Positions 46,211-57,429 of a DNA stretch of 64,000 bases are shown one piece after another. The position numbers and the translations under genes were made by a program. Numbering within the stretch: position 1 is the first letter of the stretch; each line of letters begins with the position of its first letter. The notes beneath the pieces are model-generated. The model saw nothing but the letters and a program-made list of their open reading frames with translations, searched no databases and was not told the DNA's origin. Origin of the DNA: Apoda limacodes (taxonomy: Eukaryota; Arthropoda; Insecta; Lepidoptera; Limacodidae); contig OX291551.1 in assembly GCA_946406115.1 (NCBI GenBank), positions 13,702,001 through 13,766,000 of the forward strand. Direction: 5' to 3'.

Positions 46211-46336
46211 AATTTAATTATTTATTTTTAAAGTGAATTGACTCTTGAAATATTCACAGAACATTGAGTTAATAATTAAATTAAAATCAAACAAATATCT
46301 AATGCTAACAAACAAACTGTTTCTAAACAGTGTTTA

Positions 46337-46594
46337 TCATCTTTTTAAACAAAGATGATGAAACATTGTTGCAGGTACGTGTTTCCGTCTCCCCACTTTG
46401 ATTGGAGAGCAACATACAGTTTGGCAACAAACGTTGGCAAGTGTAGACGTGTGTTGTGCATGTTTAGAAATATATCCACGGAGGTCATCAAATACATAAC
46501 TTCTGTTTAAGAAGTAGTTTCGAACCCACCACCTTTTATTTCTTTTTCGAGAAATTTGACTTTTATTAATAATTATATATACAGCAAAAAGCAA
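46337..46594 (-). pseudogene. possible PIF/Harbinger transposase N-terminal relic
   Basis: The 85-residue open frame contains KRNKRWWVRNYFLNRSYVFD followed by DLRGYISKHA. The 'RRWWVRP...R' motif followed by a 'L..EL' segment is typical of the N-terminus of Harbinger-type nucleases. Nothing of the DDE core follows. Short words 'GTGTAGACG' recur near 46442 and 46636, which may mark element ends. Weak call. Confidence 0.4.
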
Positions 46595-46599
46595 ACTCT

Positions 46600-47655
46600 A
46601 TCTCCTCTGGCAACCGTCTAGCAACAACTATAATGTGTAGACGGTCATGTTTCAACAACTGTGTTTACGCGAAACTGAAATGAGTTGCTAAACAAATGTT
46701 GCCTAATGAATACCCTTTAAAGAACCAATACGACTGAATTAAGAATTATGACTACCTACATTAAAAATGACTATCATATATCTATCCCTTCTGAACAGTG
46801 ATAATTTCTCACTGTTGCGTCTTTAATGGGTAGTTAAGTGTGAAGCTGTTTTTACAAATGTGTGGTAGTGAAGCAAAATGCCTAGCAGCAAAGTTCATTG
46901 GCAAATACTTTGATATGTGCGTACTGCGTGCGCTGTTATAACGAACGATATAGGGGTATACGTGAATAGTGCTGATCAAGCCATGATACCTCCACGTGTT
47001 TTACAATATAATATATAAGGAAATTGGCACGATTTTGCTCCAGTCGTTTCCCTGATTCAATGCCAATTGTGACTCATCCCAATTATAATTTGGACAAGGT
47101 CCTTGTAATTTTTTGGATCTCTATGATTTTCTATTTTAACAATAAACTGTTTAAAATTTGAGTTGAGTTTTTTTTGTCTCCTAACAGCTCGAAGACGGCA
47201 CGTTTTAACAGAAATCCTTACATACGATCTTTATTATACTACTGTATTTGAGTGCGTTTAAGGGCCTGTTAGCTTGCAATTTCTCGCAAATTTAGCAAAT
47301 TTGGTTATCGTGTCACACTGACGACAGAATAGCAAATAGATTTTTCATCTAAACAGTAAGAGACAGCACAAAAGCAAATGCAACCGCAAAAGCTTAAATA
47401 TCACGCCCCAAATGTGTCTGCACATGTTTGAAGCCATGTCAATCGCCGGCTTAGCGAAAGTAATATAAGATTATATAGATATTAGTTTTAAACTGTAAAT
47501 GGCATTTTACAAAATTTTGATGTAAAACTTTAAGTAGGTATCTAATAAATACTGTGGATAAATGAAAAAATAAGGAAACATAGTCATAGCCAAATGCAAC
47601 AGAAACATTGTAATTGAAAAATATAAATAAATAAATAACTGGTAACCCTGTCAAA
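46600..47655. other. upstream region of cornichon, no gene seen
   Basis: AT-rich with scattered repeat-like words. The promoter and 5' UTR of cornichon must be here. No motif can be assigned with confidence. Confidence 0.4.
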
Positions 47656-49791
47656 ATGGCGTTCAGCTTTCCTGCCTTTTCGTATATAATAGCTTTAATT
47701 GTAGATGCATTTCTTATATTTTTCTCAATATTTCATGTCATAGCCTTTGACGAATTAAAAACTGATTACAAGAACCCTATAGACCAGTGCAATAGTTTAA
47801 ATCCAGTTAGTAACAAAACCTCTGATAACTTTCTTTTGACCTATACCGAGATTTTAACAAATGATTTTGTTTTCAGTTGGTTTTGCCCGAATATCTGCTA
47901 CATTTATTAATAAACATACTATTCTTATTATCTGGAGAATGGTTTTCGCTGCTAATGAATATCCCACTTATTATCTATCACATACACCGGTGAGTAACAA
48001 ATAAATATAAGTAACAGGCCTCTATAATGAAGAAGGTGACCCGGTTCAAATTGGGAGAAACTGTGAAGCAAGTGGCCACACAAGTGACAGAATTTTCAAG
48101 CCAGGATTGGATCTAAGATGCTCTCTGAAGTACAAGAGCTCAGAAAAACGTGCGACGAGGCTCACCATGCTTTACATTGCTTACCTTGATAAAGATTTCC
48201 AATACATAAATGTTCTGGGCCCACTTAATATTTTTGCTATTTCACTGAGAAAGTTTTATTCTGATTAGGGTCAGGGCCACAAAATAGTCCAGTTACTGCT
48301 GATCTCTATATACTATAAGTGCCAAAGGGGTTCAAATCAAACTGTCGTTTTAGACACTGTTTATAGCTTGACCATTATACTAGTATATAGAGCTTAATAA
48401 AAGTGAGAGAAAGAAGTGATGTGATCAGTGATTAGTTTTTTATCAAACTGTTTGTTTCTACTACCCCTAGGATTACAAAACCCACTGTTTTGTATATTTT
48501 TTGCAGTTTAGCAAATGATTTCCACTTTAACAGCAGAAAAATTAAAAAAAAAAACAGTGACAACTATGTTGGCTGCAAATGACGTGTATTTTATGTCAAG
48601 CAACCTTTGTTGCCGGCTTCCACTCCTGCACCTTTTGATTTGGATTTAGATTAAGGACTCTTGAGACTAGTGATTAAAATTAAAAATCTTTTCAGGTACC
48701 GAACACGGCCTGTGATGTCAGGACCGGGATTATATGACCCTACAAGTATAATGAACTCTGATGTTTTAACTGTGTGTCAACGAGAAGGATGGATTAAATT
48801 AGCTTTCTACCTTCTATCATTCTTTTTGTATCTTTATGGGTTTGTATGATGTTTCTCAAATGTTAAAAAATAGAGAAGTATACTTATATATAATAGAGAA
48901 TACACATATTTTTTTTACTTATAGGATGGGTAGTAGGGGACATGTGGGTTCTCTCGTTGATAATAATTTCTTAGCATTCCATAAATTCACCATGCAGGTG
49001 CTAGGTTGCTCTTTTTGCAGGGCACTACTCAGTGCAGGGCCTAGGACTTGCAGAACAGGTGTGGGTTTAACATATCTATTATGGATATACCTTTGGTCCT
49101 ATTTTTGAATATAATTATGACCATAACAATCCAATAAAAAAAATTGAAATATTTTTGAAGTAAGATAATCAGAAAATATGATGATTGATAAATGGAACAC
49201 CTGTAAAATTCATCATCCGCCTATTTAACAATATATATATATATATATGTATTTGTCTGCTGTTCCTTTCGCATCTATTCATTATGTTAGGTTTTTAGGG
49301 TTTCATGCCGAAAGGGTAAAAAATGGGACCCCATTTCTAAGACTCTGCTGTCTGTAGATTTCTAAGACTGTCTGTCTATAGTAAATAAATACATATTTCA
49401 GAGGGCTCCCATACAAAAAATGTGATTTTTTTGCTTGTCTTTGCTCGAGATTGATAACGGCAACAGGTAGACGCTTAAAATATTCACAGAATATTTAGTT
49501 ATATAGTCACTTTAAAACAAATATTTAAGGGGAGCTCCCATACAAAAAACGTGACTTTTTTGCCGGTTTCTCTTTGCGCGCGAGTCTGACTCACACTTGG
49601 CCGATTTATTTTTATTATTTAGATGAATATTCGGAACCATGGCATGGAAATCCTAGACGTATCTTAGTATATAGTGTCACCAAAGACTGTTTTGTGAAAG
49701 CTATTTGTGAAGTAATCTCATTCATCATTGAAAATAAATAATGAGCTGATTTATGTTTTTCAGAATGATTGTGGTGCTGATTGCTGCATAA
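47656..49791 (+). CDS. cni: cornichon, ER cargo receptor, complete, 144 aa
   Basis: Exons are 47656-47805, 47877-47989, 48696-48839 and 49764-49791, totalling 435 bases. The first intron is only 71 bp. The product begins [20 protein letters not shown] and carries the diagnostic [20 protein letters not shown], then [42 protein letters not shown] and [16 protein letters not shown]. It ends [10 protein letters not shown]. Hydrophobic segments near residues 8-28, 55-75 and 120-142 fit the multi-pass membrane topology. The length equals that of Drosophila cornichon as I remember it. Cornichon proteins load transmembrane cargo (in flies the TGF-alpha ligand Gurken) into COPII vesicles leaving the ER. 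The 28-bp last exon supplies only nine residues and is supported by frame and by the conserved YGM join. An AATAAA lies near 49908. Confidence 0.95.
49285..49612 (+). repeat. lepidopteran interspersed repeat in cornichon intron 3
   Basis: It carries GGTTTTTAGGGTTTCATGCC, 'gacccca tttctaagactctgctgtc', two copies of 'gctcccatacaaaaaa.gtga', and ends GAGTCTGACTCACACTTGGC. Same family as 3845-4170 and 45780-46210. Confidence 0.65.
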
Positions 49792-50040
49792 GGAAGTGGA
49801 GTTTATCTGTTATTCCAATTTAAGTAATAATTTATTGTTAGTTTCATTAAGATTGTGATTCGTCTGTGAACAATTGAATCGTGATATATAGGTACCAGTA
49901 TTTTGATAATAAAACAAAATATTTGTAGTAAAATATTCTGATTTTGCTTCCTTTTCACTTTGCATGTTAACCGTTATCTGTCTGTACAAATTAAGATTCA
50001 AACCTTTGTAATAATAACCAATGACTGTTGGCCTAATCTA

Positions 50041-50467
50041 TATTTAAGAATAAAAATGCATTGGTGACATTGCTGCGCCCTACTCGAATGTGCAGTTTTC
50101 TGCTCGTTTTTAAAATCGATTCCACTGTCCTATTGCAAGTTTCAGACTGGAAAAAACTAACATGGCTCTCGACATTCTTTAATAGTAAGTTAATGTTTTT
50201 TTTATTAAATATATGTTAAAACATTGGTTTAAAAATATAACGGCCAAATTTCTCGTTTTCTATTATTGATTTATAACTCTTTATCAACTAGTAGCGGGAA
50301 CATAATTTATTTCATGCAATGTTAAGTAACTATAAAACTAGAAAATTACTGTTATAGAATTTTTATATCTTATGTGATATAATTATAATCAATTATTTTT
50401 TTTACTTTTTACTCTATGCCTATCTATAATATATTTCAGCCTAACGCCCCTAAAGCAAATGAATGTG
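50041..50467 (+). repeat. diverged repeat, copy 1
   Basis: It shares ordered words with 51714-52000 plus 52405-52510: 'gctgcgccctact', then GTGCAGTTTTCTGCTCGTTT, 'gacattcttta', 'atcaactagtag', 'gggaacataatttattt', 'atgttaagtaactataaa' and 'cttatgtgatataatt'. After the second copy's MITE insertion the match resumes with 'ttcagc.ta.cgccc.taaagca'. Non-coding. Confidence 0.8.
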
Positions 50468-50682
50468 AAAAAAATAACCGGCTTCAAAAAGATGCACTAA
50501 AAAGGTAAAAATAATTGCTTATTTTCAAAACTCTGATCGGAATTACTGTTTGAAGTTAATTTCATGCAAGTGAAGTGTTATATAAACTGTTACGAACATA
50601 GAGACCAACTTCAAAATGTAATTCAGATCAGTTTTACCTTACCCCTTTAGTGCATCTTTTTGAAGCCGGTTGTTTTTTTTGT
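50468..50682. mobile_element. fold-back MITE, about 215 bp
   Basis: The left arm AATAACCGGCTTCAAAAAGA continues TGCACTAAAAAGGTAA; the right arm is its inverted copy (CCTTTAGTGCATCTTTTTGA, AGCCGGTTGTTTTTTTT). Weaker inverted similarity continues inward ('ctgatcggaattactgtttgaagtt' against 'ctgatctgaattacattttgaagtt'), leaving almost no loop. There is no coding capacity. Confidence 0.75.
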
Positions 50683-51394
50683 TAAAAAGTTTTTATTTTT
50701 TTTCTTTTCAGAGACGAATTGTTTTTGAAGTGAAAACTTCTTTAGCGGCGTTGTGCACTTTTTTTGGTATGGGTAAAAAATGATAAACTCGCGTCAGGTC
50801 ACGTGTCCTAATCGTGGAAATTCGTAAGACGGAAACCGTAATGCCACGCCTATTATAATTTTTATTTTTAGTATTCGCGATTATGAGTAGTACAGGGAGC
50901 TTGGATATGGAATTTTAATTCTATGACAGATTGCGGAGTCAAATATACTACGTCAAAAAAGTAAATAAACAAACATTATTATTTCTTGACAATATCAAAG
51001 ACATGTCTCGTGACATATTTGAGTGTTTAGCGCGAATCGTGTGTAAAGGTTTTCACTTCTGCCGGCACTCCCGGAGTGCAACTCGTTTTTTTTTTATTGT
51101 ACACTAAAAACATCCATACTCTTAACAAAGTTTTATAAAATAATCAACATAAAAGGCGTTTCACCAGTTCCAAATTAACACCAATTATTTTTTTTCACCT
51201 AGTTTAGGTTTTAAATTCACTTAATTAATATGCGACCACCTCGAAAGCCCTTTTATATACCCTTTTAAATAAAAAAAGAATTTTGCAAATCCGTCTATAT
51301 ATGACGGAATTATGCCCGAACATGCATAAAAATAATATATGAATGATTTGAGAACCTCCTCCTTTTTTGAAGTCGCTTAAAAACAGGAAGTTCG
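50683..51394. other. non-coding DNA
   Basis: No gene was recognised. A word of the type 'gagaacctcctccttttttgaagtcg' near 51350 is a decayed common repeat fragment. Confidence 0.35.
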
Positions 51395-51713
51395 AGACGT
51401 AAGTAGTACAGCTACATCTCAACTCACAAAGATTTTCATTGAAAAACAATGATACAACAAATACATTAATAGTTTTTTTATACAAAATTGATATTAATCA
51501 AAATATGCTTTTTGTAAGAGTTTACAGCACTGTCATATACTTTCAATATAAGAAAAGGAGTCAGTTTAGGATTTTATTTTTCGAACAAAAGTTCATTAAT
51601 CGAGTATTCACGCTTGATTATGGTTTGAACCATATCCCAAGGAACACAGTCATCAACTTTCAGTCAGATATACTCCGAGTTTCCAGAGAAATTCTTGCCA
51701 AAAAAAAAATTAG
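51395..51713 (+). repeat. dispersed repeat, partner of 11330-11690
   Basis: It holds ACAGCTACATCTCAACTC, GTCAGTTTAGGATTTTATTT, AAAGTTCATTAATCGAGT and TTCAGTCAGATA in the same order as at 11.35-11.66 kb. It runs directly into the second diverged repeat (51714), so the two blocks may be one larger family. Confidence 0.65.
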
Positions 51714-52510
51714 GTATTATAAACCTCTGCGCTGCTGCGCCCTACTAAAATGTGCAGTTTTCTGCTCGTTTTTAAAATCATTTCCATTGTTCTATTGCAA
51801 GCTTAAGACTGATAAATAACATGCCTTCAGACATTCTTTAATTAGAAACTTACTGTATTTGTTATTGATATTAATCCATAACTCCTTATCAACTAGTAGT
51901 GGGAACATAATTTATTTTATAAAATGTTAAGTAACTATAAAGCTAGGAAATTACTGCCATAAAATTCCTACATCTTATGTGATATAATTGTAATAAATTA
52001 AGAGGATACACTTCGCGGCGCCTCGCAGCGGGCTTCATACAAAAGAATTTCTGATTTGTTTTTGACATTTACTGATCAATCACTGTGAAATATCTTAGTC
52101 ATAATCCCAAGCCGAATTCCTAGGTCTGTGGTTATTCCAAAATCTTGTGAAACGTTCTATTACCAAGAAATTTTATTTAAAACCATTTGTATGAAAAACT
52201 AGAATCCTGTATAACTTTTGAACTATAAAATTTAATAGAAAACTGGCCCACTGCAGACCTAGAATGATTTGTGAATGAAATGAAATTTATTACTAGAACA
52301 TGTCTTCAAAATTTCGTGGTGTTTGATCAGCAAGTGTCAAAAATAAGTGAGAAATTCGTTTGTATGAAGCACGCTGCGAGGCGCCGCGAAGTGTATCCTC
52401 TTAATTTCTACTTTTTACGTTAAACTAAGATATTTTTGTCATAGAAAAATTATCTCTATTTGAGATTTACATCGTCGATTTCAGCTTATCGCCCATAAAG
52501 CAAAAAAAAA
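51714..52510 (+). repeat. diverged repeat, copy 2, split by a MITE
   Basis: This is the second copy of the 50041-50467 sequence. The homologous part runs to about 51997 and resumes after the 407-bp MITE at 52405. Confidence 0.75.
51998..52404. mobile_element. TTAA-flanked MITE with long GC-rich ends
   Basis: The element is bounded by TTAA at 51998-52001 and 52401-52404. The left end reads GAGGATACACTTCGCGGCGC then CTCGCAGCGGGCTTCATAC, and the right end is its inverted copy. Weaker inverted similarity extends to about 70 bp. TTAA target duplications are the mark of piggyBac and Kolobok elements. There is no internal ORF of note. The empty-site equivalent is visible in copy 1 near 50395, which supports the borders. 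Confidence 0.85.
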
Positions 52511-53013
52511 AAACCCTATTAAGATAATAACATATAAAATATTTTTACTTTATCAAAAATTATCTATATTAATACTTAACGTAAAGATTTTCTGCGTATG
52601 TATGTATCCCAAATTATGCGTTTATGAAATGGCGTTGGTCTCTCTCGTGGTTGGGACCATTAATGGGTTCACGACAAAACACCGTTTGTAACTTGCATTC
52701 AATAATTTTATTTTGCATTAGGTAATCGACAATATAAAACTATTCTGTTGTTTCAATATCTTGCTGGAAGATGATTTAGTTTAGAAACCAAGTCCAAAAT
52801 AACTTAAAGACCTATACCTAAACCTACCTATTATAAGTACACGTGCCTTGTATTAAAATACGACCGATGCGCACGGTCATTTCTGTGTCGATGAACTAGA
52901 TAGAAATAGTATTTTGCCAAACTAAAATTACGTTGGCAAGTTTATCATAGCTCACGGGCAAGCAGCAGTGTACCTACACAGTTCGCACCGATAAAAGCAA
53001 AAAAGCGCACGCA

Positions 53014-53877
53014 ATGCGCTTACATTTTGTTTGTTTTGTCGCGCTATTGTTGAAGCTTCCTTGCAATGCTCAACCCGCTCGAATACTGGTACTTTTTCCC
53101 CATCCCGGTTTTAGTCATCAAATGGTTTTCGATCCGCTTCTACGAACCCTAGCAGAAAGAGGACATCACGTCACAGTTGTATCCTTTTTCCCACTTAAAG
53201 ATTCAATACCAAATTACACTGATATCAGTTTGCAGGGAATAACGGATTTAGGAATCGAGATAATTGATTTATCTTTATATGAAGAAGAGAAATCATTGTT
53301 GAGAAAGATTGGTGTGGAATACATCTTTAGACAGATTATGGACTTCCAACCACTAGCAGATTTAGCTTTAGAAGTATGCGCGAAATTAGTTGAATGGGTA
53401 CCACTGATTGAAGCCATGAAGAAAGAATATGATGTTATATTGATGGAAAATTTCAATAGTGACTGTATGTCAGGGCTACTTCATGTCTATGGAGTCAAAG
53501 CGCCGACTATAGTTTTGTTATCAAGTGGTTTTATGCCGTGGTTGCCACAGCGTATTGGCGTTTCAGATAACCCGTCGTACGTGCCTGTAATAACTACAGA
53601 TTTCGCCGATAAGATGAATTTTCAACAAAGATTTGAAAACTCCTTTTTGAATATATATTTCAAGCTGTGGTATCGTTACGCGATACAACTTAAGGAACAA
53701 GAGATAATTGAAAGGTGTTTTGCCGAAAAAATGCCAAATTTAGATGTGCTTGCTAAAGATGTTTCGCTGATTCTAATTAATACTTTTCATACCGCCAATG
53801 GTAATCGACCTTTGGTGCCTGGCTTAATCGAAGTGGGCGGTATGCATCTCAACAGCAATAATAAAACAATTCCAGTA
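53014..53877 (+). CDS. UDP-glycosyltransferase, first coding exon
   Basis: The 288-codon exon ends CCA GTA|GTAAGT. Residues 1 to about 19 are a signal peptide (MRLHFVCFVALLLKLPCNA). Then come ARILVLFPHPGFSHQMVFDP with the catalytic-type His at residue 35, and RTLAERGHHVTVVSFFP. At about 138-150 is the YDVILMENFNSDC segment typical of insect UGTs. At about 251-277 are ILINTFHTANGNRPLVPGLI and VGGMH. This is the acceptor-binding half of a UGT. The donor-binding half with the HGG signature should be on later exons, but none is recognised up to the window end. Family enzymes move a sugar from UDP-glucose to small lipophilic molecules at the ER membrane (detoxification, pigments). The lepidopteran subfamily cannot be fixed. 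The last 130 bp of the exon are the left end of the duplication that follows. Confidence 0.92.
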
Positions 53878-54547
53878 GTAAGTACCTACACCTTTTTATA
53901 AGTGAATTATTAATATAGTAAAAATATGAAATCAGTGTCGTCGCAAAAACTGCAAATTCTTAATGTGCATATTATTGCACTCTGCACATCTCGGCGACAA
54001 TCTCCGCCCGTGTGAGGTTTCTCGGTTTTCGCACTGAATCTCCACCAGGCACGTGTATGCAATAGGGTTGACAAAAAAGTTTTAACAGAATCGTAATTAA
54101 TATAACTATTCCTTTTTGTAATAATACAAATATAACTACTTATATACGATGAAGTTTAGAATAAATTTCCATTAAAAAAAAATATTTATGTGGTTGGATA
54201 ACCTTCTTATAACAATTCTATTATCAAGCGATCTTATTACGATATCGGAAATAAAAATGTGTCGTGCTAAGACCCGCATAGTAAAAATTATAAATAATAT
54301 TAAAACCGTCTGTTTATTTAAATAACAAAAATTACCTATATAATACAATAATCTTATTAAAACCTACCCAAGTGCAAGTCGGTCTCGCGCACTGATAGTT
54401 CTGTAACTCTATTTACATAATTTACAAACACAAACCAAAAGTGTGCTGCTAAGCTGTCATCCATCCAATTACTGACCGAGTCCGACGTTGCTTTACTTCT
54501 TCTTTGAATATAATGCGTTATTCGAATGTAAATATAAAATATATAAA

Positions 54548-54775
54548 AACTAGCTTTTGCCCGCGGTTTCGCCCGCGCTTAATTCGACTATCGATGTAGG
54601 ATTTCAACGGCAACTCCACAATTATAGAACAAAAACCGACTCACTCCTGACATTTTCAAGTATACCCTATGCCCTTCCCCGACACTCAATCTATCTCCAT
54701 ACCAAATTTCATCTGAATCGGTATTTAAGCGTGAAGAGGTAACAGACAGATTTACTATCGTATCTATAATAAAGC
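54548..54775 (-). repeat. retroelement-tail repeat
   Basis: It begins AAACTAGCTTTTGCCCGCGG with 'tttcgcccgcgcttaattcg' following. It passes 'atctccataccaaatttcatctgaatcgg' and ends 'gcgtgaagaggtaacagacag'. This is the reverse orientation of the family at 6917-7173. An identical copy is at about 59299-59526. Confidence 0.6.
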
Positions 54776-54960
54776 GGACCCGGCAAATGTTGTCCTGCCC
54801 GGAAAAGCATCGGCACAGTAAATATGATTTTTTAAATTTTGCGATTTCATAATTATTACTTCTAACAAATCTACGGTTGAGTCATCAATTTTGGATATCT
54901 CACTGTTTACTATGGCCTCTATGTCTTAACTATTTAATTCTTAACATATTCTCTGCCATT

Positions 54961-56001
54961 AAGGAGATAAGTGACACACCGACTGCAGCGCCACCTACCG
55001 GGTCCATTTGTTATTTCAAACCTTGCAGGGACGCACTCAAACTTACACATTCGATAAAAAATACACATACACAAAAAATATCATTAAAATCGTCCCTGCC
55101 GAGGAGATTAGTGACAAACTGGCTGCAGCTTCTCCTACCGGGCCCAGTTGTGAATTCCAAACTAGCTGGGCCCATTCGTACGTACACAAAAAATATCATA
55201 AACATCCTTCCTGCCGTTCAGGGAAAGATCAGTGACACACCGCCTGCAGCGACATCTACTAGGTCCAATTGTGTTTTCAAAACTTGCAAGGATCCACTGG
55301 AACGTAAACATAAAATATCGTTAAAATCATCCCTGTTGTTTAGGAGAAGATCAGTGACACACCGACTGCAGCGCCCCGAATCGATTAATTGTGCAATCCA
55401 CGACGTATCGACCCGGTCACGGTCGTAAAACTATAGTTAGGCGGCCTCGGCACGTACTAACGGGCCCAGATGACGATCTCGCTGTCCGGATAGCGAGATT
55501 AGCCTCTACGACCTCCCCGAATAGGGCCTCCCTCCAAACACGACGCCGACGTCCCCGGGTTCGTCGGCGCCCACAAGGATACACTAGGTCTCAAAGAGTG
55601 CTGGGGCGCTTCTCGCCCCCACTCAATCGCAACCGTACCCGCGTAACGGGGAACTCCCCTCCTGGCGGTGACTCACCTTTGGGTTCGAGACTCACGCCGG
55701 TCGAAGGGACGCCCCCGAGAGCGACAACCCAAGCCGAGGCTTCCCCCGCGGGGAGCCCTTGAGCGTTGAGCGCTATATGGGCTGAGGCTCCTTCAGAGTC
55801 CGGTGAAGCAGTAATGGCTCCAACAGCCAACCGCATAGTCAGCTCAGAAAAAAAAAAAAAAAGTCTTCAGCGCCGCCTACCGGGTCTAATTTTGTTTTCA
55901 AACCTTGCAGGAACCCACTCGAAAGTACACAAAAATATCATGAAAATCGTCCCTGCTGTTTAGGAGAAGATCAAAGACACACCGACTGCAGCGACTGTCC
56001 T
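54961..56001 (+). repeat. array of about 120-bp units, interrupted by a LINE tail
   Basis: Units start near 54962, 55102, 55219, 55341 and 55964. Each has 'gagaagatcagtgacacaccgactgcagcg', 'cctaccgggtcc.atttg', 'tttcaaaccttgcagggacccactc' and 'aaaatatcattaaaatcgtccctgccg', at about 75-90% likeness by eye. Unit 4 is split by the insertion 55376-55867; the fifth is partial. A lone inverse piece is at 16440-16628. The second duplication copy carries the same array at about 59712-60752. Confidence 0.8.
55376..55867 (+). mobile_element. non-LTR retrotransposon tail with TSD, inside the array
   Basis: The 492-bp insert is flanked by CAGCGCC at 55369-55375 and 55868-55874. It is GC-rich, ends CAGCTCAGAAA plus a long A-run and GTCTT, and shares its last 220 bp with 34434-34698. 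The 5' side is truncated. No reverse transcriptase part is left. The target site is defined by comparing the split unit with its intact neighbours. Confidence 0.75.
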
Positions 56002-56919
56002 TTCACAGAACTCTGACTATCTCCATGCCAATTTCATCTTAATCCGTACAGTGGTTTAAGCGTGAGAAGGTAACAGACAGACAGAAACACTTACTTTTCC
56101 GACTTCAATTTTTAGGTTGGTCGACTACATATTACTAATTAGCTATATGATAGCTTTGCTTTTAGTTTAGTTATAATGCCACTCCTTTGATTTTTTCACA
56201 CACTCAAGAATAGCCATTAAGCTTGTAGTGGGAGGAGGGGGGGGGGGGATTAGGCTCTCTCAAAAATTTGCACTTTAAAGTTTACTATTTCGCAGACGCA
56301 TCGTTGAATCAAATAAATGGTCTCATACACCCTCAATATTTTGAAACGAGCTATCGAATCGTGTGGGGTGTCGCCACACTAGACGAGTATTCGACAACGA
56401 ACTTGAATTTGAGCGAAGCAGGTAAAAATTACCCCCCGCGCGTTTCATATCCTATTTACGGAGACGAGCATTGACTCGTTAAAAGGCGGCCGAGTGAGTT
56501 TTTAAACATAAGGAACGCACACGTTACGATAATTAAGGACAAGTTTATGGTAAATTATGATTCAAATTAATGAGTAATAACCAGGGTTGGAATAAGGTAG
56601 TGTGATTTAAAGAATGTGTATGTACTATTGTTGGTTCGCCATTTCATAACTCGGCATGGAAGCTAGGATTTGATGAGATTTTTTTGCGCAAAGATTTTAA
56701 CGGCTACTGTTAATACCGATTGAAAGTTCCCACATGAACAATTTTTTTGCGTATTTCGTACCCAAGCACCCGAATAGCAAGACTTTTGACACAGTTATAG
56801 CTGAAAAGGTAAAGATAGATATGTGATACTTTTTATCCCGATTAAGAGTTCCTACGGGAACAAGTTTTTTTTTTAAGTGGGTGTCGTAGTTCCCACAGCT
56901 ATAGCGAATTTTGTCGTAG

Positions 56920-56990
56920 GAATCCTCCGATCCGATAACTGAATTTAGCGCCGACGGAGCCGCAGGTAAAAGCTAGTAATTCCTCAAATC
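56920..56990 (+). repeat. retroelement-tail fragment
   Basis: It carries GTCGTAGGAATCCTCCGATC and ends GACGGAGCCGCAGGTAAAAG then CTAGTAA. Same family as 6917-7173; duplicated at about 61671-61741. Confidence 0.55.
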
Positions 56991-57069
56991 CCACTATTTT
57001 AGTTTCTATCTTGTTTTATTGTTCTCAGATATGGATAAAACACTAAAAACCATCTCCTGTTGCATGTTT

Positions 57070-57285
57070 TTTAGGGTTCCGTACCCAAAGGGTAATTAGC
57101 GGAACCCTATTAAGAAGACTTCGCTGTCCGTCCGTCTGTCACCAGGAAACATGATAGTTAGACAGTTGAAATTTTCACAGAAGATGTAATTCTATTGCCG
57201 CTTTAATAACAAATACTAAAAAACAGAATAAAATAAATATTTAAGGGGGCTGCCATACAACAAACGTGATTTTTTTGCAGTACTG
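57070..57285 (+). repeat. lepidopteran interspersed repeat
   Basis: It carries TTAGGGTTCCGTACCCAAAG, 'ggaaccctattaagaagacttcgctgtccgtccgtctgtcaccagg', 'agttgaaattttcacagaagatg' and 'ccatacaacaaacgtgatttttttgc'. Duplicated at 61820-62036. Confidence 0.75.
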
Positions 57286-57429
57286 ATTTGGGGATAGATG
57301 CCTCAATGATTTTATTACTTTGAGGCTAGTTACCCTTAGGATTAATAAAAGAAAATGTATTAATTACTAATGTTTATTTTTATCAACATTTTTACCAGTG
57401 TAAAATACAATGGTTTTAACCATTTTTGT

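Noticed and set aside
54877..55428. A 183-codon ORF present twice (also 59628-60179)
   Set aside because: It runs through the 120-bp repeat units, which repeat the same peptide motifs each unit; it is not a protein family, and the second copy is the segmental duplicate.
55391..55762. Arg/Pro-rich 123-codon ORF (also 60142-60513)
   Set aside because: It lies in the GC-rich LINE tail and crosses the border of the insertion; high GC makes long chance frames likely.
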